NCBI GenBank assembly: GCA_040360365.1
Contig: CP136412.1
Strand: one strand, 5' to 3'
DNA from: Arcanobacterium_A hippocoleae_A
GTDB lineage: Bacteria; Actinomycetota; Actinomycetes; Actinomycetales; Actinomycetaceae
DNA: 64,000 nucleotides
Part shown: positions 9,474 through 19,125 of the stretch, piece by piece
How the letters are laid out: every line of letters starts with the position of its first letter
How positions within the stretch are numbered: position 1 is the stretch's first letter
The notes under the pieces: generated by a model
The model's database searches: none
Told to the model about the DNA's origin: nothing
The model's input: only the letters and a program-made list of their open reading frames with translations
Program-made: the position numbers and the translations under genes

Positions 9474-11084
9474 TTAGGGCGTGAGCTGGAGTCGGCGCCC
9501 GTGCCAGTGCTCGATTAGCCAGCGGTCATGGCTCGCTGCAACGAGCGTTCCGTGCCAGGTGCGTAAGGCATTTTCGAGGGCATGCATTGTGTCGAGATCA
9601 AGATAATTGGTGGGCTCATCTAGAACTAGCAGCGCGGGATGGTTGGCGAGCACGCTTGCGAGTTGTGCTCTGCGCTGATTTCCGGCAGATAGCTCCGGAA
9701 TCGGCGTGGTCCACATTGCGGGGTGTAAAATTCCTTTTCCGCGTTCGCCAATACCCGCTCTCCAGAGACTCGATTCAAAACCAGGATCAGATTCGGCGGG
9801 AAGGCGTTGCGGAACAATTCCAATTGGTTCATCGCGCACAATAGCTCCAGTACTCTGGCTATGTGCAGGCGGAGTGCCAGCAGCAATCCAGTTGAGCAAT
9901 GTAGATTTACCGGATCCGTTCCCGCCCGTAACGAGCAGGTGCTCGCCTCTCTCCAAATCGAAACTGACCCTCGTCAATCGGCCAGGCACTGCCGCGTTGC
10001 GGGCGCTCACCGCCAGCCCCGGTGCAAAATTCGATTCATAGGCAGGAAATTCGAGACGGTGGCTGCGAGGTTTGCGTACTTCCTGCTGTTCAAGCCGCTC
10101 AAGGCGAACGTCGTCGTACCTAGTTCTTTTTACGGACGTTTTCGCCGCTCGATCTGTGAAAAACTTTTTCTCTTTGGGAGCCGCTGTTTGTACGCGAATT
10201 CCGCCGCGGGAAATTTTCATGCTCTTATGCCGGTGCTCGCGTATCTCGCGCTTCTGCGCCTGCTGCGCAGCGTGAATGCTGCGGTATTTCTCTTGAGCTG
10301 CTGCCTTTGCGGCAAAATAGTCTGAGTATGATCCAGCATTTCGATACACGCCCTCAATCTTCTGCCCGTCGAGCCGTGCCAGTTCCCTCCACACAGTAAT
10401 GTTCATGTCGTAAATCACGGTTGCGGTACAGTCGATAAAGGCACGGTCGTGGCTGGTGGCCAACACTGGCCCTTCCCAATTCTTGATGGTCTGCGCAAGA
10501 TAGCCGATCGCTTCGGAATCAAGGTGATTGGTTGGCTCATCAAGAATAAGCACCTCAGGGCGAAGCATAAGAAGTGTCGCCAATTTCAGCCGCGCCTTTT
10601 GCCCGGGTGATAAACTATCGAGCTTTCGGCAAATATTAGCCGCGGTGAGATCTGCAAGCCCAAGTCCGTTCAGTGTTGCGCTTACACGCGCATCCAAAGA
10701 CCACAAATCTAGCGCCCCGATGCGGGCGAGCGTACGGTCGTACTCGGCGTCAAGCCCAGTCTCGCCGCCAGCTATCGCAGCGGTGAGCTGCTCAAAACGG
10801 GACATAAGAAGTTTGAATGGTGCAAGAGCGGCGTCAAGAAACTCTCCCGCGCTTCCGGTGAATACATCCGGATCAGGAACCCTGAAGCGATGCATTCCGG
10901 AAACAATCTTCCCGGAATCGGGTGATAGCTCACCAGTGATTACTTTCAAAAGAGTAGATTTACCGGATCCATTTGATCCGACCAGGAACGCGCGCTCGCC
11001 GTCTCCAACGCTTAGACTGACTCTATCGAGAACAGTCCGTGAACCGTAAGAAAATGAAATATTGTCGAGAATGATTGCAGGCAT
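9474..11084 (-). CDS. ABC-F family ATPase (ribosome-associated)
   Basis: 536 residues with two ATP-binding domains and no membrane segments. Domain 1 has GSNGSGKSTL, signature LSPGQKARL and LILDEPTNHLD. A charged linker (about residues 250-330) follows. Domain 2 has GGNGSGKSTL, LSAGNQRRA and LVLDEPTNYLD. ABC-F proteins bind the ribosomal E site; members either adjust translation or protect against antibiotics. Which applies here cannot be told. Start at 11084 (MPAIILDNISFSYG) is preferred because GGAG precedes it; an in-frame start at 11165 would add an atypical 27-residue leader containing a CTCAGC/GCTGAG hairpin. Confidence 0.9.
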   Translation of the reverse strand: MPAIILDNISFSYGSRTVLDRVSLSVGDGERAFLVGSNGSGKSTLLKVITGELSPDSGKIVSGMHRFRVPDPDVFTGSAGEFLDAALAPFKLLMSRFEQLTAAIAGGETGLDAEYDRTLARIGALDLWSLDARVSATLNGLGLADLTAANICRKLDSLSPGQKARLKLATLLMLRPEVLILDEPTNHLDSEAIGYLAQTIKNWEGPVLATSHDRAFIDCTATVIYDMNITVWRELARLDGQKIEGVYRNAGSYSDYFAAKAAAQEKYRSIHAAQQAQKREIREHRHKSMKISRGGIRVQTAAPKEKKFFTDRAAKTSVKRTRYDDVRLERLEQQEVRKPRSHRLEFPAYESNFAPGLAVSARNAAVPGRLTRVSFDLERGEHLLVTGGNGSGKSTLLNWIAAGTPPAHSQSTGAIVRDEPIGIVPQRLPAESDPGFESSLWRAGIGERGKGILHPAMWTTPIPELSAGNQRRAQLASVLANHPALLVLDEPTNYLDLDTMHALENALRTWHGTLVAASHDRWLIEHWHGRRLQLTP

Positions 11085-11461
11085 AGTAATCTCCGAAACG
11101 CTGAATAAACTTAGGGAACGTCTCAGCGAAGCTGAGCGGAAATTACAAAACCACCGGAACAGCACACTCCTTCAATAATTTCGCAATCATTACTGCCGAA
11201 ACTCGGCACTGCTATCCTCAGTGTACATTAAGATGGTGAGATTTTCCTCTGCCCGGAAGCAACTCTCATCATTGCTCATGGATAAAGTCTGTGCGTTGGT
11301 TTGTTCATCGCAAAAAGTACAGCTGGTTAAACTTTGATTGCGTATATGGCTGTACTCACCGCTTATCTTTAATCCGCCACCGCATATCTGCTCAGGCCAG
11401 GTTCCCGAGCGGTTACCATATTTACTTGAACTGTAAAGATCCCTTAAGGAAATGAGGTCTT

Positions 11462-11911
11462 ATGAAGTTTACGCTGACGATTGATCCGAGCGTGTCCGAG
11501 GTGAGCGTTGCCGTCACCGCTGCTGAGATTGATGACGACGTGCGTGCTATCGAGCAGATAGCTTCAGGCAGTACGCCGAGTGAGTTGCGGCGGATTATTG
11601 GAATGCAAGGCCGTGACGCTGCCGTCATTGATGTGCGTACCGTGCTTGCTTTCTACACGAAAGACAAATCTGTGTGGGCACACACTGCAAGCGGGGAATG
11701 GCAGCTCAAACAACGCCTATACGAAATAGAAAAGGCGCTTCCCGCAGGCGACTTTGCGCGTATTTCACAATCAGAGATCGTCAGTATTAATGCAATCAAG
11801 AATCTTGATCTTTCGCTCACTGGCACAATCAGCGTGCATCTCAAAGACGGCACACGATACTACGTTTCCCGCCGTCAACTTTCCAGCTTCAAAGCAAAAC
11901 TTGGGCTATAG
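11462..11911 (+). CDS. LytTR DNA-binding domain regulator
   Basis: 149 residues. The C-terminal two-thirds is a LytTR domain (VRTVLAFYTKDKSVWAH, IEKALPAGDFARISQSEIVSINAIKNL, DGTRYYVSRRQLSSFKAKL), the beta-strand DNA-binding fold of AgrA/LytR-type regulators. No receiver domain is present. The gene directly downstream encodes a DUF3021 membrane protein; such LytTR-membrane pairs usually regulate themselves, with the membrane partner inhibiting the regulator. GAGG lies upstream of the ATG. Pairing and roles are inferred from family context. Confidence 0.9.
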   Translation: MKFTLTIDPSVSEVSVAVTAAEIDDDVRAIEQIASGSTPSELRRIIGMQGRDAAVIDVRTVLAFYTKDKSVWAHTASGEWQLKQRLYEIEKALPAGDFARISQSEIVSINAIKNLDLSLTGTISVHLKDGTRYYVSRRQLSSFKAKLGL

Positions 11912-12024
11912 AGTGCGGCTCGGGCTAGAACTGGAGCGGCGGCTGGTGCGGTTCGGCTCGCACGCAACGTCGCCGTCGCCAATAACCGCTTCTGTTAAAT
12001 ACTTTTACGCAAAGGATATTTCCC

Positions 12025-12482
12025 ATGAAAATCAAAGATTTTTTCTCGCATATTATTTTCGGTGCTTGCATTGGTATTGCTGTCGGTACCAGCATTGAGC
12101 TGATTTTTCTGCGCTCTCAGAGTCTGCATACTCGCCTGGTATGCCGAGTTTCCTCGAACAGTTTAGTAATCCGCATACCGGCGTGTTTATCGAGCGAATC
12201 GTGTATGCACTCTACGGTGTGATTTGTGCTTTTGCCGGCAAGATTTATGAAAATGAAACCCGCCCGCTCATCTTAGCTACTGGACTGCATTTGGTGATTG
12301 TTGTTTGCTGCGGTCTAGCTGCGGGTATTTACCTGCATTGGTGGGATAACGCGGCTGGATTACTCGGCACTATAGTAACTATCCTGATTGTCTATGCGGT
12401 GATCTGGGCAGTGTTATATGTGTTATCCTGTGCGGAAGTGAATAAACTTAACGCGCAGCTGCAAGCAGAGAAAGGTGAATAG
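12025..12482 (+). CDS. DUF3021 membrane protein, frame-broken
   Basis: About 152 residues when one missing T is restored in the T5 run at 12104-12108. Four predicted membrane segments: FFSHIIFGACIGIAVGTSI, then IVYALYGVICAFAGKIYE, LHLVIVVCCGLAAGIYLHW and LLGTIVTILIVYAVIWAVLYVL. It ends with a short charged tail. It lies 113 bases after the LytTR gene in the same direction and is probably the membrane-bound partner that controls it. Confidence 0.8.
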
Positions 12483-12708
12483 TTGTTTACTGTTTAGAGG
12501 TGCCGGCGGCAGGCGGTGCAAACGTCAGATAAACTATTCCAAACTAGGTGTAATCTCCATTAGGTGCATGGGAAGCAGGGTGCTGAAGGGTTGCGAGCTG
12601 GATTAGTCTGATCCCTAAAACCGCAGTTGCGGCACTAACAGGGGTAAAATCAGCACAATCCCGTGCGATGCCGTTATGTTTATATTTCGCAAAATTCAGT
12701 ACTGTACA

Positions 12709-13368
12709 TTAGATGAGCTGCAAAAACTCCTCGTGAATTGTGGTATCTCCAGTTAGTTCCGGGTGAAAGCTGATGCCGATTGCCTGCGGGCTTATCACAC
12801 CCACAATTCGCCCATCGATATAGGCAATCGGGCGCAGGTCTGGGTTCTCTGGACTAGTGAGCAGACTTTCTGAGCTGGCAGGCGGGTTTTCCGCATGGGC
12901 AAAATTCCGGTACTGCTGATATTGCGTGTGTGCATTGGCGCTGCCTGCTCCGATTCGCACAATTTCGGGGGCACGAATAAATGCAGCTTGTACTGTGCCG
13001 TATATTGTGTCGATTTGTTCGACGGCAGAATCACGCTGCGGGCCGAAAGCATTGCGGCGCACGTCAATATCGAGAATTTTCAGTGTTTCTTGCCCTGGGG
13101 CGGGGTTAATCACACCTTTAGCCAGCATGATTAACCCCGCGCATGTGCCTAATACGGGGATTTCCTGGAGCCGTTCAATCAGTGCGTCACGCATTTTAAA
13201 TCGCCGCAGGATTCGATCCATTGCGGAAGATTCTCCGCCTGGCAGCACGATCCCGTTAATCTGTGCTAACTGTGCTGCATTCTTCACAAGCAGCACGCGC
13301 GCCCCAAGCGATTCAAGCATCTGCACATGCTCGCGTACTCCTCCTTGAAGTGCAAGAACTCCAATCAT
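12709..13368 (-). CDS. pdxT: Pyridoxal 5'-phosphate synthase, glutaminase subunit PdxT
   Basis: 219 residues. A class I glutamine amidotransferase that releases ammonia for PdxS. The nucleophile is the Cys in VLGTCAGLIMLA, and the His-Glu pair is in GISFHPELTGD; GGESSAM is the typical oxyanion region. An insert of about 25 residues (SANAHTQYQQYRNFAHAENP) lies before the C-terminal part. It lies 75 bases downstream of pdxS on the same strand, so they form a pdxS-pdxT operon. Confidence 0.96.
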   Translation of the reverse strand: MIGVLALQGGVREHVQMLESLGARVLLVKNAAQLAQINGIVLPGGESSAMDRILRRFKMRDALIERLQEIPVLGTCAGLIMLAKGVINPAPGQETLKILDIDVRRNAFGPQRDSAVEQIDTIYGTVQAAFIRAPEIVRIGAGSANAHTQYQQYRNFAHAENPPASSESLLTSPENPDLRPIAYIDGRIVGVISPQAIGISFHPELTGDTTIHEEFLQLI

Positions 13369-13443
13369 TATTCGCCTTCCGTAAGGTGGTATGGTGTGCT
13401 GCTGCGGCTGTTGAAGGTGTGCGGTATTGGCGGATTTTCCATG

Positions 13444-14331
13444 TCACCAGCCGCGCTCTGCAAGGCGGTGCGGTGCAGGCAAATCGGATACGTTAATTCC
13501 GACCATCGCTTCGCCAAGCCCGCGCGAAGCCGCGGCGACTACGGAGATATCTTCATAAGCAGCAGTGGCGCGCACGATTGCTTCAGCGCGTTTGGCCGGA
13601 TTTCCTGATTTGAAAATACCGGAGCCGACGAATACGCCGTCTGCGCCGAGCTGCATCATCAGTGCAGCATCAGCCGGGGTGGCAATCCCGCCAGCAGTAA
13701 ACAGCACTACGGGGAGTTCTCCATGCTCGGCCGTGTATTGCACAAGTTCGTACGGTGCTTGCAGCTCTTTTGCCGCCGCGTACAGTTCGTCTTTTGGTAA
13801 GTTTTGCAGCCGTGCGATTTCCGCGCGAATTGTACGGATATGTTTGGTGGCTTCTGAGACGTCACCCGTGCCGGCTTCGCCTTTGGAACGAATCATGGCA
13901 GCGCCCTCATTGATTCGCCGCAGTGCCTCGCCAAGATTTGTTGCCCCGCACACGAACGGTACTTTGAATTTGCGCTTATCAATATGGTTGACGTAATCGG
14001 CAGGAGAGAGCACCTCGGATTCGTCGATATAGTCCACCCCAAGATGCTCCAGAATTTGGGCTTCCGCAGTGTGCCCAATCCGCGCTTTTGCCATTACCGG
14101 AATCGAAACGGCTGCGATAATTGATTCGATTAAGTCTGGATCCGACATCCGCGCCACGCCGCCTTGTGCACGAATGTCGGCAGGGACACGTTCAAGAGCC
14201 ATCACGGCGACGGCGCCCGCATCTTCAGCGATTTTGGCTTGTTCCGGAGTGACGACGTCCATAATTACGCCGCCTTTCAGCATTTGCGCCAAGCCTTGAT
14301 TAACGAGATTTTGATTGTGTGAATTGTTCAT
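13444..14331 (-). CDS. pdxS: Pyridoxal 5'-phosphate synthase, lyase subunit PdxS
   Basis: 295 residues, the normal size. A (beta/alpha)8 enzyme that makes vitamin B6 from ribose-5-phosphate, glyceraldehyde-3-phosphate and ammonia supplied by PdxT. Conserved segments include KGGVIMDVVTPEQAKIAEDA, GAVAVMALERVPADIRAQGG, IPVMAKARIGH (catalytic lysine region) and FTAGGIATPADAALMMQLGA. It is transcribed away from a MocR-type regulator, with inverted repeats in the shared promoter region. Confidence 0.98.
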   Translation of the reverse strand: MNNSHNQNLVNQGLAQMLKGGVIMDVVTPEQAKIAEDAGAVAVMALERVPADIRAQGGVARMSDPDLIESIIAAVSIPVMAKARIGHTAEAQILEHLGVDYIDESEVLSPADYVNHIDKRKFKVPFVCGATNLGEALRRINEGAAMIRSKGEAGTGDVSEATKHIRTIRAEIARLQNLPKDELYAAAKELQAPYELVQYTAEHGELPVVLFTAGGIATPADAALMMQLGADGVFVGSGIFKSGNPAKRAEAIVRATAAYEDISVVAAASRGLGEAMVGINVSDLPAPHRLAERGW

Positions 14332-14348
14332 TTCTTTATCGTCTCAAG

Positions 14349-14393
14349 AATACTGGCTAAATAAAAGAGCCAGTATTAGACTACTTTTTAGTC
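14349..14393. promoter_or_regulatory. Two inverted repeats in the pdxS / regulator intergenic region
   Basis: AATACTGGCT (14349-14358) and AGCCAGTATT (14368-14377) form perfect 10-bp arms around a 9-bp spacer. Directly after it, GACTA (14379-14383) and TAGTC (14389-14393) form a second repeat. They lie 18-62 bases upstream of pdxS and 67-111 upstream of the divergent regulator, the expected place for regulator binding. Confidence 0.65.
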
Positions 14394-14459
14394 CAGTTGT
14401 GCGATGCAGGGGAGGCTGGTGCGATTGCAACTGTGCGATAAAGAGAGTGAGGGAATGAA

Positions 14460-15890
14460 ATGCGTGCTGAACTTTCGTTAAAAATAGAACGCCGCGCGCC
14501 GTCGCCGCTGCCGGCACAAATTGCTGCCCAGATACGCGCGTTAATTAACGGCGGCACACTCAAACCGGGCGATGCGCTTCCGGGAACGCGCACATTGGCA
14601 GTACAGTTAGGCGTATCGCGCGGAACCGTCACTGCAGCTTTTGATCAGCTGCATGCCGAGGGGTATCTGCAATTAACACCCGGCGGAGCGACGAAAGTTC
14701 ATGCCGCGCTTGTGCAATCTTTGCCTGCCGCTTGCAAGCCTGCGCCCTCGAGAGCCGAAATACCGCGGACACTTGCGCCGTCGCCGCGAAAGAAAATCTC
14801 ACTTAAACCATCTTCAGCCTCGGAAGTGAATGTGCGGGCAAGTGCCTGGCGCTCTGCGTGGAGGCAAGCGGCAGCGGACGGCGAAACGCATTTAGCGCCA
14901 GCGGGGCAGCCAGAACTACGGGAAGCGATTGCTGAGCATATTCGCCTTACTAGAATGCTGCCAGTTGCGGCTGAATCTGTGTTGGTGACGGGCGGAAGCC
15001 GCGAGGGGCTGATGTTGATTTTAATGTCTTTTCGCCGCATACTGCGCGTGGGCGTGGAAGATCCGGGGCATCCCGGGCTGCGCGCAATAGTTACGCTGCT
15101 TGGGCATGAACTTCTGCGCTGCCCAGTGGATAAAAACGGCGTAATAATTGCGCAGCTTCCAGAAATGGACGTGCTGCTGGTAACGCCGTCGTATCTGTAT
15201 CCCTCAGGGGAAAATATGCCAGCTGCCCGCAGAAGTGAGCTTATTTCGTGGGCGAGCGAAACAAACACTGTCTTGATAGAAGACGATTTCAATACTGAGC
15301 TGCGCTATGGGATTGCACCCATGCCAACACTCCATGAGGGTGCAATCGTTTTGGGGACGTTTTCTACGCTCTTACATTCGAGTCTTTCGGCAGGTTACGT
15401 GGTTGCGCCGCCGCGTTTTATCGAGACTTTGCTTAAAACTCGCGCACAGCTTGGAATGCCGGTGGCAGGAGTGACACAGCGGGCTATTGCATATCTGCTG
15501 CACAACGGATATGTGCGCAAACATACCCGTACGATGCGTGCGACGCTAGAACGCCGCAAAACAATCGTCGCCCAAGAACTTGGAGCATGGGTGCGCCCGA
15601 TGGGGTTTGATTTCTTCCTGCATTTTCCGCAGGAGAAATACGGGCGAGGAGAACAGGGGCGAGATGAGCGGCAAGAAGAAGCGGCGCAAACACGGCTTTT
15701 GAGCAGATTTGAACAGATAGTTTCTCGTTCCGGCATTGACCTTGTCCGCGCAGATCAGCGCTGGGCGGGAGGAGCGCAAGGGTTTATTCTCAGCTTCGGG
15801 CATTTAAGCGATGCACAATTCGATTTTGTGCTGCGGGTAATAGCAAGTGCGCTGCGTTTATGCTCAGCGCACTCAGACCCGCGGCGTTGA
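14460..15890 (+). CDS. MocR/PdxR-type regulator (GntR HTH plus aminotransferase-like domain)
   Basis: 476 residues. N-terminal GntR winged helix (residues 15-85: QIAAQIRALINGGTLKPGDA, GVSRGTVTAAFDQLHAEGYL), a linker, then a class I aminotransferase-like domain (VLVTGGSREGLMLIL, VEDPGHPGLRA, LLVTPSYLYPSGENM, VLIEDDFNTELRYG). Position next to and divergent from pdxST indicates control of vitamin B6 synthesis. The segment that normally contains the PLP-binding lysine (GTFSK in relatives) reads GTFSTLLHSSLSAGYV, with Thr (ACG) instead of Lys (AAG). PLP could then bind only non-covalently, or this base is wrong. Confidence 0.9.
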   Translation: MRAELSLKIERRAPSPLPAQIAAQIRALINGGTLKPGDALPGTRTLAVQLGVSRGTVTAAFDQLHAEGYLQLTPGGATKVHAALVQSLPAACKPAPSRAEIPRTLAPSPRKKISLKPSSASEVNVRASAWRSAWRQAAADGETHLAPAGQPELREAIAEHIRLTRMLPVAAESVLVTGGSREGLMLILMSFRRILRVGVEDPGHPGLRAIVTLLGHELLRCPVDKNGVIIAQLPEMDVLLVTPSYLYPSGENMPAARRSELISWASETNTVLIEDDFNTELRYGIAPMPTLHEGAIVLGTFSTLLHSSLSAGYVVAPPRFIETLLKTRAQLGMPVAGVTQRAIAYLLHNGYVRKHTRTMRATLERRKTIVAQELGAWVRPMGFDFFLHFPQEKYGRGEQGRDERQEEAAQTRLLSRFEQIVSRSGIDLVRADQRWAGGAQGFILSFGHLSDAQFDFVLRVIASALRLCSAHSDPRR

Positions 15891-16423
15891 GAAGCGGAGA
15901 ATTAGCGTAATGTAAATCTTGTATTTACTCATTTTTTGCCAGCAAAAATATGTAAGTATTTGTCAAGCCGTTCATATAAATATTGGGCAAACAAATCTTC
16001 CATAGCTGTAATTTTTCGATTAATTCCGCTGAATAAGCGGTGCGATACCTTTTTCTCTCATGTGCTGGTTTCATTGCAAGTTTTCCGCAATGCTTTTGCG
16101 GAATCATAATATTTTATCGGAACAATACTGGTGTATTTATCGGAACAATCATTGGGGAAATAAATACTGGCTGTAATATCGTCTTGGTGTTTAGCTCGCA
16201 GCTCAGGCACGATATGGAAGTCCGCCCTGGATAAATTCCGGGGTGCTGCCATTCCGCCGAGCTGTATACTGTTTCTGATGGCAGGCGGGCTTGTTTTGAT
16301 GCTGAACGGGCTGATCCTGTAAGAATCTTGAAACGCGCCGAGTAAAACGCGGCGAGTAAAACGCGCCGAGTAAAACGGGCAAAATAACAAAAGTGGTGAT
16401 TTAAGAATGGCAACAGGCTGGGT
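15891..16423. other. Intergenic gap with short repeats, no gene recognised
   Basis: It holds a perfect hairpin TTCCGCAA/TTGCGGAA at 16083-16103, the 13-base direct repeat TTATCGGAACAAT at 16114 and 16137, and a 14-bp tandem repeat at 16333-16380. A 60-codon minus-strand frame (15925-16107) matches nothing I recognise and is not annotated. Confidence 0.5.
16333..16380. repeat. 14-bp tandem repeat, three copies
   Basis: ACGCGCCGAGTAAA at 16333, ACGCGGCGAGTAAA at 16347 and ACGCGCCGAGTAAA at 16361, followed by a partial fourth unit (ACGGGC at 16375). It lies upstream of the acetyltransferase gene. Confidence 0.93.
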
Positions 16424-16939
16424 ATGGATACTTTAATTTCAGTGCGAGTGTTCCCGGGTACACGCATTGCACGACGGGTGCGGGAGATTTATTTGGAAGC
16501 ATTCCCCGCGCAGGAGCGGGTGTCATCTCTGTTTCTTTTCGGCTCTGGGGTGTTGCGCCCGAATTGTAAACTGTTAGCTTGGTTCGATTCGGATAGCAAA
16601 GCTGCACCGGTGGGTTTTACCTTTGATTACGTGTATAAAGACGTGAAGTTGCTGCTCTTTTTGGCTATTGATAGTGCGCAGCGTTCTGGAGGATACGGCA
16701 AACGGATTCTCGCGCAGGTACAGCCGCCAAAGCCTGGCGGAGTGGTGGCGCTTCAGTTAGAACCATTAGAAGCCGGGGCTTCTAATGCGCAGCAACGTGA
16801 ACGGCGTTGGAATTTTTATCTGCGTTCGGGTTTCCGCCCGTCGCCGCTTTTTAGTGAAGAGAACGGGGAAACGTATGCGACGATGATCCGCGGGCGTGAT
16901 TTAAGGAAAAAGAATTTGCTGCAGCGCTGCGATTATTGA
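16424..16939 (+). CDS. GNAT-family N-acetyltransferase, substrate unknown
   Basis: 171 residues with a GNAT layout: YLEAFPAQERVSSLFLF near the N-terminus, LLFLAIDSAQRSGGYGKRIL as the acetyl-CoA-binding motif A (R/Q-x-x-G-x-G), then ALQLEPLEAGASNAQQRERR and WNFYLRSGFRPSP as motif B. A cytoplasmic acetyl-CoA-dependent acetyltransferase; the sequence does not reveal the acceptor. No operon partner. Flanked on both sides by gaps of over 500 bases. Confidence 0.75.
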   Translation: MDTLISVRVFPGTRIARRVREIYLEAFPAQERVSSLFLFGSGVLRPNCKLLAWFDSDSKAAPVGFTFDYVYKDVKLLLFLAIDSAQRSGGYGKRILAQVQPPKPGGVVALQLEPLEAGASNAQQRERRWNFYLRSGFRPSPLFSEENGETYATMIRGRDLRKKNLLQRCDY

Positions 16940-17406
16940 TGCTCGGTACGCGCACGACCCGGGTCTATCTGCCGGATAACAAATCAAATAACACAGATAC
17001 CGGATTAGAGCACGAGTGAATATCGGAGGGGCAGGGGCGTAAGGGAGATGATGGGTGAAATTCGCGCAGTGTTCTATGTACGCAAACTTAAGATGTGCGG
17101 CGAAAGCTTATGGGCGTAAACGGCACAATTGTTTTATCCCGTCAGTATTCTTGCGCGAATATATTGAATTTCTTGGAAAACTCAAGCGGTTTATCGCTGA
17201 CGCCGCTGCGATTTTCTTAAGCAGAGCAGGCACCCGCTAGTTTCCGGAAAGTGATACGGATTCTGTGCGCAGCTAGCTTCCGCAAATACAGCTAACTGCA
17301 CACAAAATCGTGTGAACCAAATGCGGATGTTTAATCCGCAGGTATCACTTTTATGCCCGCCATCATTCTCCCGCTGGAAAATATTGTTATCCGCAACTCA
17401 AAGAAA
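16940..17406. other. Intergenic gap, no gene recognised
   Basis: Open frames of up to 61 codons occur (17055-17240), but they have no recognisable content or good ribosome-binding site. The region ends at the glpK terminator. Confidence 0.5.
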
Positions 17407-17447
17407 GGTGCCGCTGAATTGAGAATTAATCTCAAACCAGCAGCACC
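17407..17447 (-). terminator. Rho-independent terminator of glpK
   Basis: On the minus strand GGTGCTGCTG and CAGCGGCACC pair (one wobble). An inner TTGAGA/TCTCAA pair extends the stem, and TTTCTTT follows. It lies 40 bases past the glpK stop. Confidence 0.88.
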
Positions 17448-17486
17448 CTTGATATTAATTTCAGACTGAAAGCTTAAATACGTCCG

Positions 17487-19012
17487 TCATTCAGTCTGCA
17501 CGTCGTCATCTACCCAGTCGAAAGTGCGTGTTACTGCTTTCTTCCACAAACGCATCTGCCGTTCACGTTCTGCAGATTCCATTTGCGGCTCCCAGCGCTG
17601 GTCTTCTTGCCAATTGTCGATTACGTCTTGCTCGCCATCCCAGAATCCGACGGCAATACCGGCGGCGTATGCTGCACCGAGTGCGGTAGTTTCCGCAACC
17701 TTTGGCTTGACCACGGCAGTGCCGAGAATGTCTGCCTGGAACTGCATTAAGGCAGAGTTTGCAGTCATGCCGCCATCGACACGCAGTTCGGCAAGATCCA
17801 CGCCGGAATCAGCGTTCATTGCTTCGAGCACTTCGGCAGTCTGGAATGCTGTTGCTTCAAGCACTGCGCGTGCCAAATGGCCTTTATTGTTGTAGCGTGT
17901 TAGCCCGACGATTGCGCCGCGAGCGTCGTCTTTCCAATATGGGGCAAAAGACCGGAGAAAGCCGGAACGATATAAACGCCGCCGTTGTCTTCCACCGTCT
18001 CCGCCAGTGTTTCAATCTCTGGAGCAGACGAGATGATACCGAGCTGATCGCGCAGCCATTGTACAAGCGAGCCAGTTACCGCAATTGAACCTTCAAGTGC
18101 ATATACTGCTTTCTGCTCGCCGATCTTGTAGCAGACCGTGGTAAGCAGCCCATTCTTTGAAGTAATTGCTTCTTCGCCAGTGTTAATCAGCATAAAACAT
18201 CCGGTGCCGTAGGTGTTCTTTGCCATTCCTTTTTCGAAGCAAGCCTGACCGAAAGTTGCTGCCTGTTGGTCGCCGAGATCGCCTGCGATTGGAGTGTCAA
18301 TCAACAGCGAGTTCTTTGCTCCATAGCCGTAAATTTCTGAAGAAGACTTAATCTCGGGGAGCATGGACATCGGAATCCCCATATCTGCGCAAATATTTTC
18401 ATCCCACTGCAGCTTGCGCACATCCATCAGCATTGTGCGTGAAGCGTTGGTGACGTCAGTGACGTGTACTCCGCCATTCACTCCGCCGGTAAGATTCCAG
18501 ATTACCCATGAGTCGGTGTTGCCAAAAAGCAAATCTCCAGCTTCTGCTTTTTCACGTGCTCCTGCTACGTTGTCGAGAATCCATTTAATCTTCGGACCAG
18601 AGAAATAAGTCGCCAAACCAAGCCCGCAAACTTCCTTGTATTTGTCTGGACCTTCATCGCCGGCAAGTTCGCGCACGATTTTTGCGGTGCGGGTATCTTG
18701 CCAAACAATCGCGTTATAAACCGGCTCGCCGGTGTTCTTGTCCCATACAACAGCGGTTTCGCGCTGGTTGGTAACGCCGACGGCGGCGACTTCGTGGCGA
18801 TTTACATCAGCTTTTGAAAGTGCTTGCCCGACTACTTCACGAACGTTGTCGCGAATTTCGAGTGGGTCATGTTCCACCCATCCGGCTTTTGGCATAATTT
18901 GTTCATGTTCTTTCTGCCCAATTGAAACTATTTCACCGGAGTGGTTGAAGAGGATTGCGCGGGAAGAGGTTGTACCTTGGTCGATTGCGAGAATATATTT
19001 CTTTTCGGTCAT
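17487..19012 (-). CDS. glpK: Glycerol kinase, frame-broken near the C-terminus
   Basis: About 508 residues when one missing T is restored (minus-strand T4 run, plus-strand 17946-17949). FGGY-family kinase that phosphorylates glycerol to sn-glycerol-3-phosphate. Seen: N-terminal AIDQGTTSSRAI, QKEHEQIMPKAGWVEHDP, AGDLGDQQAATFGQACF and, after the break, RAVLEATAFQTAEVLEAM. Restoring the base recreates the family sequence SGLFAPYWKDDARGAIVGLT. It lies downstream of glpF (gap 113 bases) and works with GlpF, which admits glycerol, and GlpABC, which oxidises the product. Confidence 0.95.
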
Positions 19013-19125
19013 TATTGTCTACCTTTCAGATTTAATCAGCGCTGAAAATGCTTGCAGTTTTATTTAGTGCAGCACCTGTTTAAGTTGGGTTTATTGAAAT
19101 TATTGTGATTTGGTGATTGTGCTGC

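Noticed and set aside
11390..11430. tRNA-like stretch (AGGTTCCCGAGCGGTTACC)
   Set aside because: It resembles a D-arm only; no acceptor stem, anticodon arm or T-arm could be fitted.
15925..16107. 60-codon minus-strand open frame
   Set aside because: No recognisable protein content and no ribosome-binding site; lies in a repeat-bearing gap.
17055..17240. 61-codon open frame before glpK terminator
   Set aside because: No family resemblance; likely chance.
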